The translations under genes were made by a program, and so were the position numbers. From NCBI GenBank assembly GCA_002451065.1, contig DKBC01000318.1, positions 1 through 18,548 of the forward strand: 18,548 nt of DNA, in the 5' to 3' direction. This DNA is from Betaproteobacteria bacterium UBA6910. Lineage in GTDB: Bacteria > Pseudomonadota > Gammaproteobacteria > Burkholderiales > UBA6910. Below, in pieces: positions 6,565 through 15,214 of the stretch. Under the pieces are notes generated by a model that saw only the letters and a program-made list of their open reading frames with translations, had not been told where the DNA came from and made no database searches. Each line of letters starts with the position of its first letter. Within the stretch, counting starts at the first letter, position 1.

Positions 6565-8838
6565 CTATTTCCCGAACAACCCAGGCAGCTTGCGCTGGAT
6601 AAGCTCCTGGGCCTTCTGTTCCACCTGCTGCTTGGCGGCTTCGGTGACAAGAGCGCCCGCGTCCACTTGGTACTTCGGCGCGGCCAGGGGCCCGGAGAGT
6701 CTCACCGGCACCGTGACGCCCTTCAGCTGGTCGAGTTCCGCCCCGCCCTGCCCCTTGCTGGTGCCCACCACCGTGGCCTTGGCCAGGTAATCGATCGCGT
6801 CATTGCCGATATCGATGTCCCCGGCGCCGGTCACCCGCAGCAGCGGCGACTTGAGCGCAAGGTCTTCGTTGTGGGCGACACCGTTGCGGATCTGGAAGCT
6901 CGCCTTCAACTCCGTGAAGTCGGTCTTCTGGGCGGTGTCGGCGGCCTGGGTCTGGGGTTGGGGCTTGCCGCCCAGCGCGCCCAGCGCCGCCTTCGCCTTG
7001 CGGATGGTCTCCGCGATATTGATGCCGCGATAGGCCCCGTCAGCCAGGTCGAGGGCCGCGTTGCCGTTCAGGCCCTTTTTCAGCGCGCCCACCGTGGCTC
7101 CCTGGGTGGTCACATCCAGCGACACGTTGCCCTTGCCTTCCAGGTTCCCGAACTCGGCAGCATCCTGGAGCAGCGGCTGGATATTGACGCCGGTCAGGTT
7201 CTGCCGAGTCGCGATGGCCGGGGTTCCGGCGGCATTCAGCGACACCCTGCCGTCGAGTCTGCCCTGGTAGAGGTTCGCCGACACCGGGTTCAGGTCCACC
7301 TTGCCATCCTTGGCCTTGAGGTCCAGCCGCACATTGGAAGACTTGATGTTCTGGACCTTGAGGGAACCGATGCGCAGCGATCCGGTCGCGTTCAGGTCCT
7401 TTAGGGCGGACAGATCTATGGGCTCTTCCTTGGCGGCTCCGCCCCCGGCGGAGGGGGGCGCCCCGGCCGCCGCCTTGGCCTCGCCCGACGGCTTGGGCGG
7501 CATGTATTTGTCCAAGTCCAGTTGGTCGATGTCCACGTCGAAACCGAGGGCCGGTTTGCCGAAACCGTTTACCGCCAGCTTGGCCTTGAGATTGCTCTCC
7601 CCGACCTTGCCGGCGAGGTTGGCCTGAACGTTCTCCTTGACACCGTCAACGGCCGCGCTTCCCTGCAGTTCTCCGCTGACACTCTTGCCCGGCAGATTGG
7701 GGCCGGTTGCCGAGAGGTTCAGCCCCAGCTTGGAAAGCGAGACCTGCTTCGCCTGAAGATTCCCCGAGACCGGCGAGGTGGCCTTGGCTTTTACCGCCAG
7801 TTCCCCCTGCGTGAGGTCCAGATCCAGGGTCACGGGGCCGGTCTTGAAGGCCTGGGCGGTACCCTCGATGCCCGGCAGCACCATCTGGGCCGACACTGTC
7901 TGCGCCGGGCCGGAGATTTTTGCCACCACCGTCACCTTGTCGCCCGTCGCCTTGTCGGTCGTGAGCGCGAGCCGCGGGGCATCCACCTTGATGTCGAGAT
8001 TGTTTCCGGCCTGGATGCCGGTGAGGGCCAGCGCCAGCTTCTGCGCCGTGACTTCGCCGGTCTTGGCGCTGGCGCCGGCGCTGCCCGAGAGGTTGGCCTC
8101 GAGCTTGCTGATCCCTGCGGCCTCGCCCTTGGCCTCGAGCTTCATGTCGTCTATCGCGTACCGCTGCTTTTCCAGGTCGAATAGGAACCCGCCCTTGGCC
8201 TTGAGCGCCAGGTCGAGTTTCGGCTGGCTGGACTGGGCCTTGAGGGAAAGGTCGATGGTGGACGGCACGCCATTCGCAATCCGCCCCGTCCTCAGATTAA
8301 CCTCCGACAGCGCCATCTGGGTTCCCGCCTGCTCGTCGCGGAAGGAGACCGCGGAATCCTCCACCACCACCCGGGCGATGTCGAAAGCCACCGGCTGCGC
8401 GGCGGGGGCCGGCTGCTCCGGCTTGGCCGCCGCCGCGGGGGCCCCACCCAGATCCTCGAAGTTCATCTTTCCGTCCTTGGCCCGCACCAGACTGGCGCGC
8501 AGCCCTTTCACTTCCACCGCATCCACGATCACCTGCTTCGAAAGCAAGGGCATCAGCTTCACCGCCACGTGCACGTCCTCGACGCCGGCGAATTGTTTAT
8601 CGCTGCCGCGCTCTGAAAGCGACGCCTTGCCGATTCGCGCGCCGATGCCCGGCCAGAAGGAGAGCTTGATGTCGCCTTCCAGCTTCAGGGTGCGCTGGGT
8701 CTTCTCTTTCACCGCCTGGACGATCTGGGGCTTGTAGGTATTGGGATCAAAAGTTGCCGCTACATACGCGGCAATCGCGCCCATCACCAGGAGCAACACC
8801 GCAAACGCGAGCAAGAAAATTTTCAGGAGTTTGGCCAT
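6565..8838 (-). CDS. asmA: AsmA-family envelope protein
   Basis: This 757-residue protein has a single N-terminal membrane helix (about 7-27) and a large domain facing the periplasm. The start MAKLLKIFLLAFAVLLL and the following TFDPNTYKPQIVQAV and IKLSFWPGIGARIGKASLSE are typical of AsmA. The rest is beta-rich repeats, with a conserved C-terminal part containing NGNAALDLADGAYRGINIAE. AsmA-like proteins are thought to form groove-shaped bridges that move lipids towards the outer membrane and affect outer-membrane biogenesis. The start is ATG at 8838. It is divergently placed to the envelope operon at 9285. The gene symbol follows the family; exact orthology to E. coli asmA is not shown. Confidence 0.9.
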   Translation of the reverse strand: MAKLLKIFLLAFAVLLLVMGAIAAYVAATFDPNTYKPQIVQAVKEKTQRTLKLEGDIKLSFWPGIGARIGKASLSERGSDKQFAGVEDVHVAVKLMPLLSKQVIVDAVEVKGLRASLVRAKDGKMNFEDLGGAPAAAAKPEQPAPAAQPVAFDIARVVVEDSAVSFRDEQAGTQMALSEVNLRTGRIANGVPSTIDLSLKAQSSQPKLDLALKAKGGFLFDLEKQRYAIDDMKLEAKGEAAGISKLEANLSGSAGASAKTGEVTAQKLALALTGIQAGNNLDIKVDAPRLALTTDKATGDKVTVVAKISGPAQTVSAQMVLPGIEGTAQAFKTGPVTLDLDLTQGELAVKAKATSPVSGNLQAKQVSLSKLGLNLSATGPNLPGKSVSGELQGSAAVDGVKENVQANLAGKVGESNLKAKLAVNGFGKPALGFDVDIDQLDLDKYMPPKPSGEAKAAAGAPPSAGGGAAKEEPIDLSALKDLNATGSLRIGSLKVQNIKSSNVRLDLKAKDGKVDLNPVSANLYQGRLDGRVSLNAAGTPAIATRQNLTGVNIQPLLQDAAEFGNLEGKGNVSLDVTTQGATVGALKKGLNGNAALDLADGAYRGINIAETIRKAKAALGALGGKPQPQTQAADTAQKTDFTELKASFQIRNGVAHNEDLALKSPLLRVTGAGDIDIGNDAIDYLAKATVVGTSKGQGGAELDQLKGVTVPVRLSGPLAAPKYQVDAGALVTEAAKQQVEQKAQELIQRKLPGLFGK

Positions 8839-9284
8839 GGCAGCACGCGGCTTTCAGGTAGTGGGGGAGGATGGTGAATCACGTTCGTTCCGGCATCGGG
8901 CCGTGGCGACGAATAAACGGGGGGCAATGACGACGCCCGATCTACGCCGGGAGCGCCATCTTCCTTAGGGAGATCGCGCCCGAGTACCTGCGGATTTTAA
9001 GCGCTGCCCCCGCACCCTGCAAACCTGTACTTGAGTAGCCCTCGGGAGCTCTCGCGGGCCCCGGACCCACGCGCCGTCACGCACTCTTTGCGCGCTCCCC
9101 TGTCCTATCCAACTATAAGCCACGCCTGCCTATGATTTTGCGGGCGTCCTGACTACCATTCCCGGTAAGGAATTGGCGATTTCGCGTGGCCCGCAGGGCC
9201 TTGTGGCGTGAATGGCAGCTTATGCTAATCAATAGGTTATCGGATTCGACGCGTTTCGCGCAGATTTCCGCTCCCAGGCGGGTG
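8839..9284. other. Divergent intergenic region (promoters expected)
   Basis: About 446 bases separate the asmA-like start and the chosen start of the envelope operon. I see no credible gene here. The + strand frame could extend the next gene to GTG 9186 or ATG 9222, but those N-termini are not signal-peptide-like. TATGAT at 9131-9136 resembles a -10 box but no good -35 lies 16-18 bases upstream. Promoters for both directions must lie here, but I cannot place them. Confidence 0.6.
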
Positions 9285-10148
9285 ATGGGTTCGCAGCGGG
9301 AATGTGCGTTGGATCACGGGTCCAGGCGTTCGCGGAGCGCAGCGCGATGCGCCGCGCTGCTGCTGCTGTGGCTGGCTGTTACAACAGTTCCCGGCCATGC
9401 CGAGCTGCGTGGTGAACTGGCCCAGGCGCGCCACGACCTCGCCATCAGCGAGCAGGTGCTGGCGAGGGTCACGCGGCGCGTAGAAACCGCGCGTGCGGAT
9501 CCAGCCATCGAACCCGCGCAACGCGAGCACCTGGACCAATACCTCGCACGGGTGCAGCGCCTGGTGGCGCTGAATCGCCAGCGGGTTCAAACTCTGATGC
9601 AGGAGGTGGATGCCCTGCCCGCGGGCGCGCCCGCCCCCGCGTCGCTCGGCATGGGAGCGCCCGGAGTCGCCACCGAGGCCGAGGAGATCGCCGCCCTCGA
9701 GGAAAAGCTCGGGGGATCGCTGGCGGAATTCGACCAGTTGCTGCTCGAGGAGGCGCGCCGGGCCCGCACCCGGGCCTCAGGAGGAGCAGGCGGAGGCGGC
9801 GGAGACTCCGCAGGAAGCTCAGGAGGCGCATCGGGCGGAAACGGGACCGCTTCCGGTGCGCCCGAGGCCGGGGGCGAGGAAGCCACCGCCTCCAGCGCCG
9901 ACGCGCCCGGCAGCCACGGCGCGGATCGCGAGTCGGCGGGCGAAGAGGGTTCTCCCGGGGGGCGCATCCTGGGCACCGATCCCGGCGCGTCCGGCGCATC
10001 GGCCGCGGCGCCTCCCGATGTGGGGGACGGCCATGACGACGACATCGTGGCCCGCCAGATCCGCAAGGCCGCGGAATCGGAGACCGATCCGGAACTGAGG
10101 GATAAGCTGTGGGAAGAGTACCGCCGCTACAAGGGTGCGCAGCGATGA
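9285..10148 (+). CDS. Exported coiled-coil protein with Gly/Ser-rich linker, first gene of envelope operon
   Basis: I do not recognise a family. From ATG at 9285 it is 287 residues: an Arg-rich n-region, hydrophobic core LLLLWLAVTT and a likely cleavage after PGHA (residue 39). Next comes a charged helical, probably coiled-coil stretch (about 40-165), then a long Gly/Ser/Ala/acidic low-complexity linker (about 165-245). The end is a compact charged helix with DDDIVARQIRKAA and DPELRDKLWEEYRRYKG. The helix-linker-helix layout suggests a periplasmic scaffold that ties two partners. Longer starts at GTG 9186 or ATG 9222 are possible but would bury the signal peptide. The stop overlaps the lipoprotein start by four bases (ATGA). 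The codon pattern favours this frame through the linker, although one other frame stays open there. Confidence 0.72.
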   Translation: MGSQRECALDHGSRRSRSAARCAALLLLWLAVTTVPGHAELRGELAQARHDLAISEQVLARVTRRVETARADPAIEPAQREHLDQYLARVQRLVALNRQRVQTLMQEVDALPAGAPAPASLGMGAPGVATEAEEIAALEEKLGGSLAEFDQLLLEEARRARTRASGGAGGGGGDSAGSSGGASGGNGTASGAPEAGGEEATASSADAPGSHGADRESAGEEGSPGGRILGTDPGASGASAAAPPDVGDGHDDDIVARQIRKAAESETDPELRDKLWEEYRRYKGAQR

Positions 10149-11389
10149 CGGAAGGGCGGCGCCGGCCTTGGCTGCTGCTGGCGGCGCTCGCGCCCCTGGC
10201 TCTGCTCGGCTGCGCCACCGGGCCCTCCAAGCACACCGTTTCGCCCACCGAGGTGATTTACGCCGACCAGGCGCTGCCCGAGGAGACCCTCCTTGACGTG
10301 GGCGTCCATATTTTCGAAACCGCGGAGCTCAGCGCCGAGGCCGCCGCCGAGCAGGGGACGCACGCCGAGATCCGGGAAGCGGAAGCGCGCTACATTCCGT
10401 TTCATCTCAAACAGACCCTGCAGCAGACCGGCCAATGGGGCGCAGTGCGGGTCTATCCGGCGCGGGCCGAGGAAGTGGACGTCAGCGTGTCGGGCAAGCT
10501 GCTCCAGTCCAACGGCGAAACGCTGACAGTGGAGGTCAAGGTCGTGGACGCCACCGGCCGCTCCTGGTTCCACAAGGAGTACGCCGCCCAAGCCACCGAG
10601 GAGAGCTACCGGGCCATCGTCAATGGCACCGACCGCGATCCGTTTCAGGACTTCTACAACCAGGTGGCCAACGACATGCTGGCCTACCGCCGGCAGTTGA
10701 GCGGCAAGGAGCGCGTCGCCGTCCGCCAGGTTGCCAAACTCAAGTTCGCACGCAGCATCGCGCCGGACGCCTTCGGCGGCTATCTGGCTCAGGACGACGG
10801 CGTCATCAAGGTCAGCCGGCTGCCCGCCGATGGCGATCCCATGGCGGAGCGCGTGGACCGTATTCACGCGCGGGAGTACATGTTCATCGACACCGTGAAC
10901 ATCTATTACGGCAACCTCTACGACGACATGCGGGAACCCTACCGGCAGTGGCGCCGCTCCTACCTGCTGGAGCTCAACCAGAAGCGCGAACTGGAGCGCA
11001 AGATGTGGGAACGCCGCGCCCTGGGCCTCCTGGCCCTGGTGGGCGCCGTGGTGGTGAGCAGCAACAACGGCAGTTCCTCCGGCGCGGGGGTGGCGCGGGA
11101 TCTGCTGCTAATCGGCGGATTCGAAGCCTTCCGCTCCAGCGGCCAGTTCGCCGACGACGCGAAGGTCCATGCCGAAGCGCTCAAGGAACTGGGCGTTTCG
11201 TTCAAGTCGGACGTGGCCCCCGTGGTTGACGAGGTGGACGGCCGGGCGCTCAAGCTGTCGGGCTCGGTCGAGGCTCAGTACGCCGAGTGGCGCAGGACAC
11301 TGAGCGAAATGTACGCGGCGGAGACCGGTCTCGAGCCGGTGGCGGCGACGCCGCCAGACGCCTCGCCGGCGCCGGAGAGCGCCCAGTAA
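10145..11389 (+). CDS. Predicted lipoprotein of unknown family
   Basis: This 414-residue protein starts at ATG 10145 in an ATGA overlap, with AAGGG eight bases before it. The lipobox is LLGC at 20-23 (Cys23), followed by ATG; there is no Asp at +2, so outer-membrane sorting would be expected. After a beta-rich domain (about 40-190, including VDVSVSGKLLQSNGETLTVE) comes a mainly helical section with YRQWRRSYLLELNQKREL. A hydrophobic stretch follows (LGLLALVGAVVVSS, then a Gly/Ser-rich run), and the end is helical, through EYRRYKG-like charged segments such as YAEWRRTLSEMY. I cannot name the family. The internal hydrophobic and Gly-rich stretch could insert into or pack against a membrane. The position suggests it anchors the machine at the outer membrane. 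Confidence 0.8.
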   Translation: MTEGRRRPWLLLAALAPLALLGCATGPSKHTVSPTEVIYADQALPEETLLDVGVHIFETAELSAEAAAEQGTHAEIREAEARYIPFHLKQTLQQTGQWGAVRVYPARAEEVDVSVSGKLLQSNGETLTVEVKVVDATGRSWFHKEYAAQATEESYRAIVNGTDRDPFQDFYNQVANDMLAYRRQLSGKERVAVRQVAKLKFARSIAPDAFGGYLAQDDGVIKVSRLPADGDPMAERVDRIHAREYMFIDTVNIYYGNLYDDMREPYRQWRRSYLLELNQKRELERKMWERRALGLLALVGAVVVSSNNGSSSGAGVARDLLLIGGFEAFRSSGQFADDAKVHAEALKELGVSFKSDVAPVVDEVDGRALKLSGSVEAQYAEWRRTLSEMYAAETGLEPVAATPPDASPAPESAQ

Positions 11390-11408
11390 GCCCGACCCGC
11401 CCGGCGCC

Positions 11409-12893
11409 ATGGCGAGTCCCTCCGCTAGGAATCCTTCCGGCAGCGATGCCTCCCCGTCCCACGCCTTCCCTCTCGGCGTGCGCACCCGCACGGTGGTGTC
11501 CGGCCGCTGGGTGGCGGCGGCCCTGACTGCCGCCCTCACCCTGGCAGTGCTGGTGTTCTTCATGCTGCCGGAGTGGCTGTCCGCCCCCCGCTACGCTGCG
11601 CCCCCGGTCGCCGACCCTCCGCCGTCGCCGGTGGCGGAACAGCCGGGAGCCGACACGGCACAAACGGTCCGCCAGCGTCTGCTCGCGCAGGAAGAGGCGG
11701 CCCGTTACCGCGCGGGAAGCGATACGCTGCGGGCGCAGGGCGCCGCCAATTGGGCGACTCAGGAACTCGCGGGCGCGGATCTCGCAGCGAACGAGGCCGC
11801 CTCGGCCCTTACCGCCGGCGACTACCCGGCGGCCGTCGAGGCCTACCAGGAAGCCATCCGGCGCCTGGGGGAGATCCGGGCCCAGGCGGATGCGGCGTAT
11901 GGGCGGATGCTCGCGGAGGGCGAGGCCGCGATCCAGGCCGGCGCGTCCGCCAAGGCGGCGCAGGCGTTCCAATTCGCGCTCATGATTCGCCCGGAAGATG
12001 CCCGGGCGCGCCAGGGTCTTTCCCGCGCCGAAAAGCTCGACGGCGTCCTGGCGCGCCATGCCGCCGGCGAATCCCGGGAGCTTTCTGGAAAGCTCAGCGA
12101 AGCGCGGGAGGAATACGCCGCGGCGCTGGTCCTGGATCCCGAGTTCGCGCCCGCCGCCGCTGCGTTGAAGCGGGTGGACGGCCGCCTCGCAGCGCTGCGC
12201 TTCGACCAGCTGATGAGCCGGGGCCTCGCGCAGCTGGAGCAGTCCGATTGGCGGAACGCCGAGCAGTCCTTCAGCGCCGCCCTGGGATTGCGTGCCGGTG
12301 AGCGGTCGGCGGCGGACGGGCTGGCGCAGGCGAAGGAAGGCTTGCGGCGCGACGAGCTCGCCCGGCTTCAGCAGGAGGCCCGGAACCTGGAATCCGCGGA
12401 GCGCTGGAACGATGCCCTCGCCGCCTACGGGAGGGCCGCGGCCATCGACCCGACGGTGGATTTCGCGCGCCAGGGCATCGCGCGCAGCGAGCGCATGATC
12501 GCGCTGCAAGGGCGGATCGACGCCTACCTGGCGGACCCGCGGCGGCTCTATTCGCCGCGGGTGAGGGACGAGGCCCAGCGCCTCCTCGCCTCCCTAGAGC
12601 GCGAGAGGGCCGGCGGACCCCGTCTCGCCCAGGAGCGGCAGAGCCTGGAAGCAGCGTTGCAGCGCGCCACCGCCAAGGTCGTGATCCAGGTGACGTCGGA
12701 CAGCGCCACCGAGGTCGTGCTCCAACGGGTGGGGCCCCTGGGCCGCTTCCAGACGCGCGAGGTGACGCTGACTCCGGGGACCTACACCCTGGTGGGCTCG
12801 CGCCCCGGCTACAAGGACGTGCGGGTCGAGGTGACGGTGGAACCGGATGCGCCTGCGCCACGGGTGTTCGTGGCCTGCGAGGAGCAGGTTTGA
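11409..12893 (+). CDS. Membrane-anchored TPR protein with C-terminal PEGA-like domain
   Basis: This 494-residue protein has a short cytoplasmic N-terminus, one membrane helix (about 34-53) and a Pro-rich spacer. It then carries TPR-like helical repeats (about 125-365), for example GDYPAAVEAYQEAIRRLGEI and SDWRNAEQSFSAALGLRAGE. The C-terminal about 70 residues (422-489) look like a PEGA domain (VTLTPGTYTLVGSRPGYKDV). It should face the periplasm and act as a protein-binding scaffold. ATG at 11409 has no clear ribosome site and lies 19 bases after the lipoprotein stop. The 3' end overlaps the next gene's TTG start. TPR content is typical of assembly factors, but the partners are unknown. Confidence 0.82.
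   Translation: MASPSARNPSGSDASPSHAFPLGVRTRTVVSGRWVAAALTAALTLAVLVFFMLPEWLSAPRYAAPPVADPPPSPVAEQPGADTAQTVRQRLLAQEEAARYRAGSDTLRAQGAANWATQELAGADLAANEAASALTAGDYPAAVEAYQEAIRRLGEIRAQADAAYGRMLAEGEAAIQAGASAKAAQAFQFALMIRPEDARARQGLSRAEKLDGVLARHAAGESRELSGKLSEAREEYAAALVLDPEFAPAAAALKRVDGRLAALRFDQLMSRGLAQLEQSDWRNAEQSFSAALGLRAGERSAADGLAQAKEGLRRDELARLQQEARNLESAERWNDALAAYGRAAAIDPTVDFARQGIARSERMIALQGRIDAYLADPRRLYSPRVRDEAQRLLASLERERAGGPRLAQERQSLEAALQRATAKVVIQVTSDSATEVVLQRVGPLGRFQTREVTLTPGTYTLVGSRPGYKDVRVEVTVEPDAPAPRVFVACEEQV
12879..12884 (+). promoter_or_regulatory. Ribosome binding site deciding a TTG start
   Basis: GAGGAG lies five bases before TTG at 12890. The TTG overlaps the TGA stop of the TPR gene (TTGA), so translation is likely coupled. 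Confidence 0.65.
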
Positions 12894-15214
12894 GGGTTAC
12901 GCTTCGCGGCCCGCGCGGCCCCGCGCACCGTGACCTGGCTGCGGAAGCGCTGCTGATCACCCGGGCCGGGGGCGAGGCGGGCGCCGCTCTCGCCCTCGCT
13001 GCCGGCGCGCCCTTTCTGCAGCCCCTTGCCAGCGGGCCGCCCGTGTTTCTGAACGACCATCGCCTCGCCGCCTCCCAGTGGCTGCGCGACGGGGACCGGC
13101 TGCGCATCGGCAATGGCGTCTTCGTTGTCCGCGTGGTGGGGAGCGCGTTCGCGCTCGAAACCGGCACGGATGCCGCCCTCGCACCCTGCCCCCCTGGAGT
13201 CGTCCTCAGCCCGCCGCCGCCCGCGCCGGCTCCCCGGCAGCGGAGGGTCGGCGCCGCTTCGGTGGGGGTAGCGCTGGCGGCCCTGGCCGGCATCCTGTGG
13301 TTCGTGTTTTCGGCCCGCATGCTGTACGTGGACATTCAGCCCGCACCGGAACAGATGAGCCTGGACGGCGGGATTCCGGCTATCCGGCTCGGAGAGGGGT
13401 ACCTGGCCCTTCCCGGCAGCTACCGCTTGCGGGCCGGGCGCAGCGGCTACCGGCCCCTGGACCGGGAGATCGCGATCAGCGGCGCGCTCAACCAGCGGGT
13501 GTCGCTGGCCCTTGAGAAACTGCCCGGCTACCTTTCGGTTCAGACTCCGGGCGTTTCCGGCGCGGAGGTGCTGGTGGACGGCGAATCGGTTGGCAGCACG
13601 CCTCTCGCCGAGCGGGAACTCGCCGCGGGCGAACACCGCGTCGTGATCCGCGCCGACGGCTACGCGGAATATTCCGAGACCGTCGGTGTCGAGGGACTGG
13701 GGCGCCGCCAGACCCTCGCCGCGACGCTCATCCCTGCTTCCGCTCCCGTCAGCGTCCGCTCCGACACTCCGGGCACCACCCTGTGGGTGGACGGCGCGGA
13801 AATCGGCCCACTCCCGCTTACCGCGGAACTCGCCGCCGGCGCGCGCAGCCTCGAAATCCGCGCCCCCGGCCGCAGGCCGTGGAAAGAAAGAATCTCCGTC
13901 CTCCCGGGCCAGCCCCAGTCCATCGGACCGGTGATGTTGGCCCCCGCCGACGGTGTGCTGCGGATCGACAGCGAGCCGCCGGGGGCGAGCGTTGCCGTCG
14001 ACGGGCGCTTCGCCGGCACCACCCCGGCCACGCTCGCGGTCAGCCCGGGCCGCGACCATCGCATCACGATCTCCAAGGGCGGCTACGGCACCGCGACCCG
14101 CTCCGCGTGGCTGGAGCCGGCCGAAGAGCGCAGACTCAGCGTCGCGCTCAGCGCCGAAGTGGGCCCGGTCACGCTTCGGGTCCAGCCCACCGACGCCACG
14201 CTCAGCGTCGAGGGCCGCGCCCTCGGCCCCGCCCAGGGCACTCACCAGCTCGCCGCGGCCCCGACACTGCTGGAGATCACGCGGGACGGATTCGAGCCTG
14301 CCCAGTTGTGGGTCACACCCAAGCCCGGTTTCGGGCAGACCCACAGCGTAACGCTGCGCGCCGCCGGGTCGCCGGCGCCCGAGGCGCTCCCGGAAAAGAT
14401 CACCGCCCCGGATGGCACCGTGATGTTGCTGGTGCATCCCGGTAAATTCACCATGGGCGCTTCGCGCCGGGATCCCGGCCAGCGCGCCAACGAGACGCTG
14501 CGGGAGGTGCGGCTCTCGCGCCCCTACTACCTCGCGGTCACCGAAGTGACCAACGCCCAATTCCAGAAATTCCGTCCCGATCATCGCTCGGGAAAATTCG
14601 ACTCGGTGGCCCTCGAGGGCGCATCGCACCCGGCGGTCAACCTGCGCTGGGAGGACGCCGCCGGCTACTGCAACGGGTTGAACACCGCGGCGCAGCTTCC
14701 CGCCAGCTATGGCGGCGCGGGGGCGGCCGCGGTGCTGCCCCTGCGCCATGGCTACCGGCTTCCGACGGAAGCCGAATGGGAATGGGCCGCGCGCCATGCC
14801 GGCCTCGCCAAGCCCACCCGCTTTCCCTGGGGCGACGCTCTGCCGCCGCCGGCGAACAGCGGCAATTTCGCCGATCGCTCGGTGGCAGGGGTCCTCGCCG
14901 ATACCCTGAAGGACTACGATGACGGCTACGCGGGCACCGCGCCGGTCGGCCGCTTCCGGGCGAGTCCCGCGGGATTTTTCGACCTGGCGGGCAACGCCGC
15001 CGAGTGGGTGCACGATTTCTATGGCATTCCCATGGCCGCAAAGGCCGAGAACGATCCTATCGGCCCGGCCACCGGCAAGCACCACGTGATCCGCGGTTCC
15101 AGCTGGATGCAGGGAAACGTGAGCGCCCTGCGCTGGACCTACAGGGACTACGGGAGCGAGCCGCGCCCCGACGTGGGGTTCCGCTGCGCCCGATATGCGA
15201 CGGAGGCCCCATGA
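12890..15214 (+). CDS. FHA-like / TM / PEGA-repeat / SUMF1 (FGE-like) protein
   Basis: This 774-residue protein starts at TTG. Residues about 40-85 (VFLNDHRLAASQWLRDGDRL, then RIGNGVFVVRVV) resemble the C-terminal half of an FHA domain. A Pro-rich segment and a membrane helix (about 121-141) follow. Next come four clear PEGA repeats (about 212-282, 285-350, 355-420, 425-490) and one degenerate copy (146-208), with GAEVLVDGESVGSTPL and GASVAVDGRFAGTTPATLAV as good examples. The end (503-770) is SUMF1/formylglycine-generating-enzyme-like: HPGKFTMGAS, GYRLPTEAEWEWAAR, FPWGD, DLAGNAAEWVHDF, VIRGSSW, VGFRCARY. The catalytic Cys pair of real FGE (after the RGGSW-type motif) is missing; the only Cys residues in the domain are 594 and 766. 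Cytoplasmic FHA-like sensing plus periplasmic binding is the likely layout. Confidence 0.85.
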   Translation: MRVTLRGPRGPAHRDLAAEALLITRAGGEAGAALALAAGAPFLQPLASGPPVFLNDHRLAASQWLRDGDRLRIGNGVFVVRVVGSAFALETGTDAALAPCPPGVVLSPPPPAPAPRQRRVGAASVGVALAALAGILWFVFSARMLYVDIQPAPEQMSLDGGIPAIRLGEGYLALPGSYRLRAGRSGYRPLDREIAISGALNQRVSLALEKLPGYLSVQTPGVSGAEVLVDGESVGSTPLAERELAAGEHRVVIRADGYAEYSETVGVEGLGRRQTLAATLIPASAPVSVRSDTPGTTLWVDGAEIGPLPLTAELAAGARSLEIRAPGRRPWKERISVLPGQPQSIGPVMLAPADGVLRIDSEPPGASVAVDGRFAGTTPATLAVSPGRDHRITISKGGYGTATRSAWLEPAEERRLSVALSAEVGPVTLRVQPTDATLSVEGRALGPAQGTHQLAAAPTLLEITRDGFEPAQLWVTPKPGFGQTHSVTLRAAGSPAPEALPEKITAPDGTVMLLVHPGKFTMGASRRDPGQRANETLREVRLSRPYYLAVTEVTNAQFQKFRPDHRSGKFDSVALEGASHPAVNLRWEDAAGYCNGLNTAAQLPASYGGAGAAAVLPLRHGYRLPTEAEWEWAARHAGLAKPTRFPWGDALPPPANSGNFADRSVAGVLADTLKDYDDGYAGTAPVGRFRASPAGFFDLAGNAAEWVHDFYGIPMAAKAENDPIGPATGKHHVIRGSSWMQGNVSALRWTYRDYGSEPRPDVGFRCARYATEAP

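Noticed and set aside
6544..8737. Several + strand open frames opposite the AsmA-like gene
   Set aside because: They show no domains, and the - strand frame is a convincing AsmA protein with a membrane helix.
9131..9136. TATGAT as a -10 box for the envelope operon
   Set aside because: No acceptable -35 element is found at 16-18 bases upstream, so it is too weak to call as a promoter.
14396..15199. Active formylglycine-generating enzyme
   Set aside because: The Cys pair needed for sulfatase activation is missing, so only the fold can be claimed.
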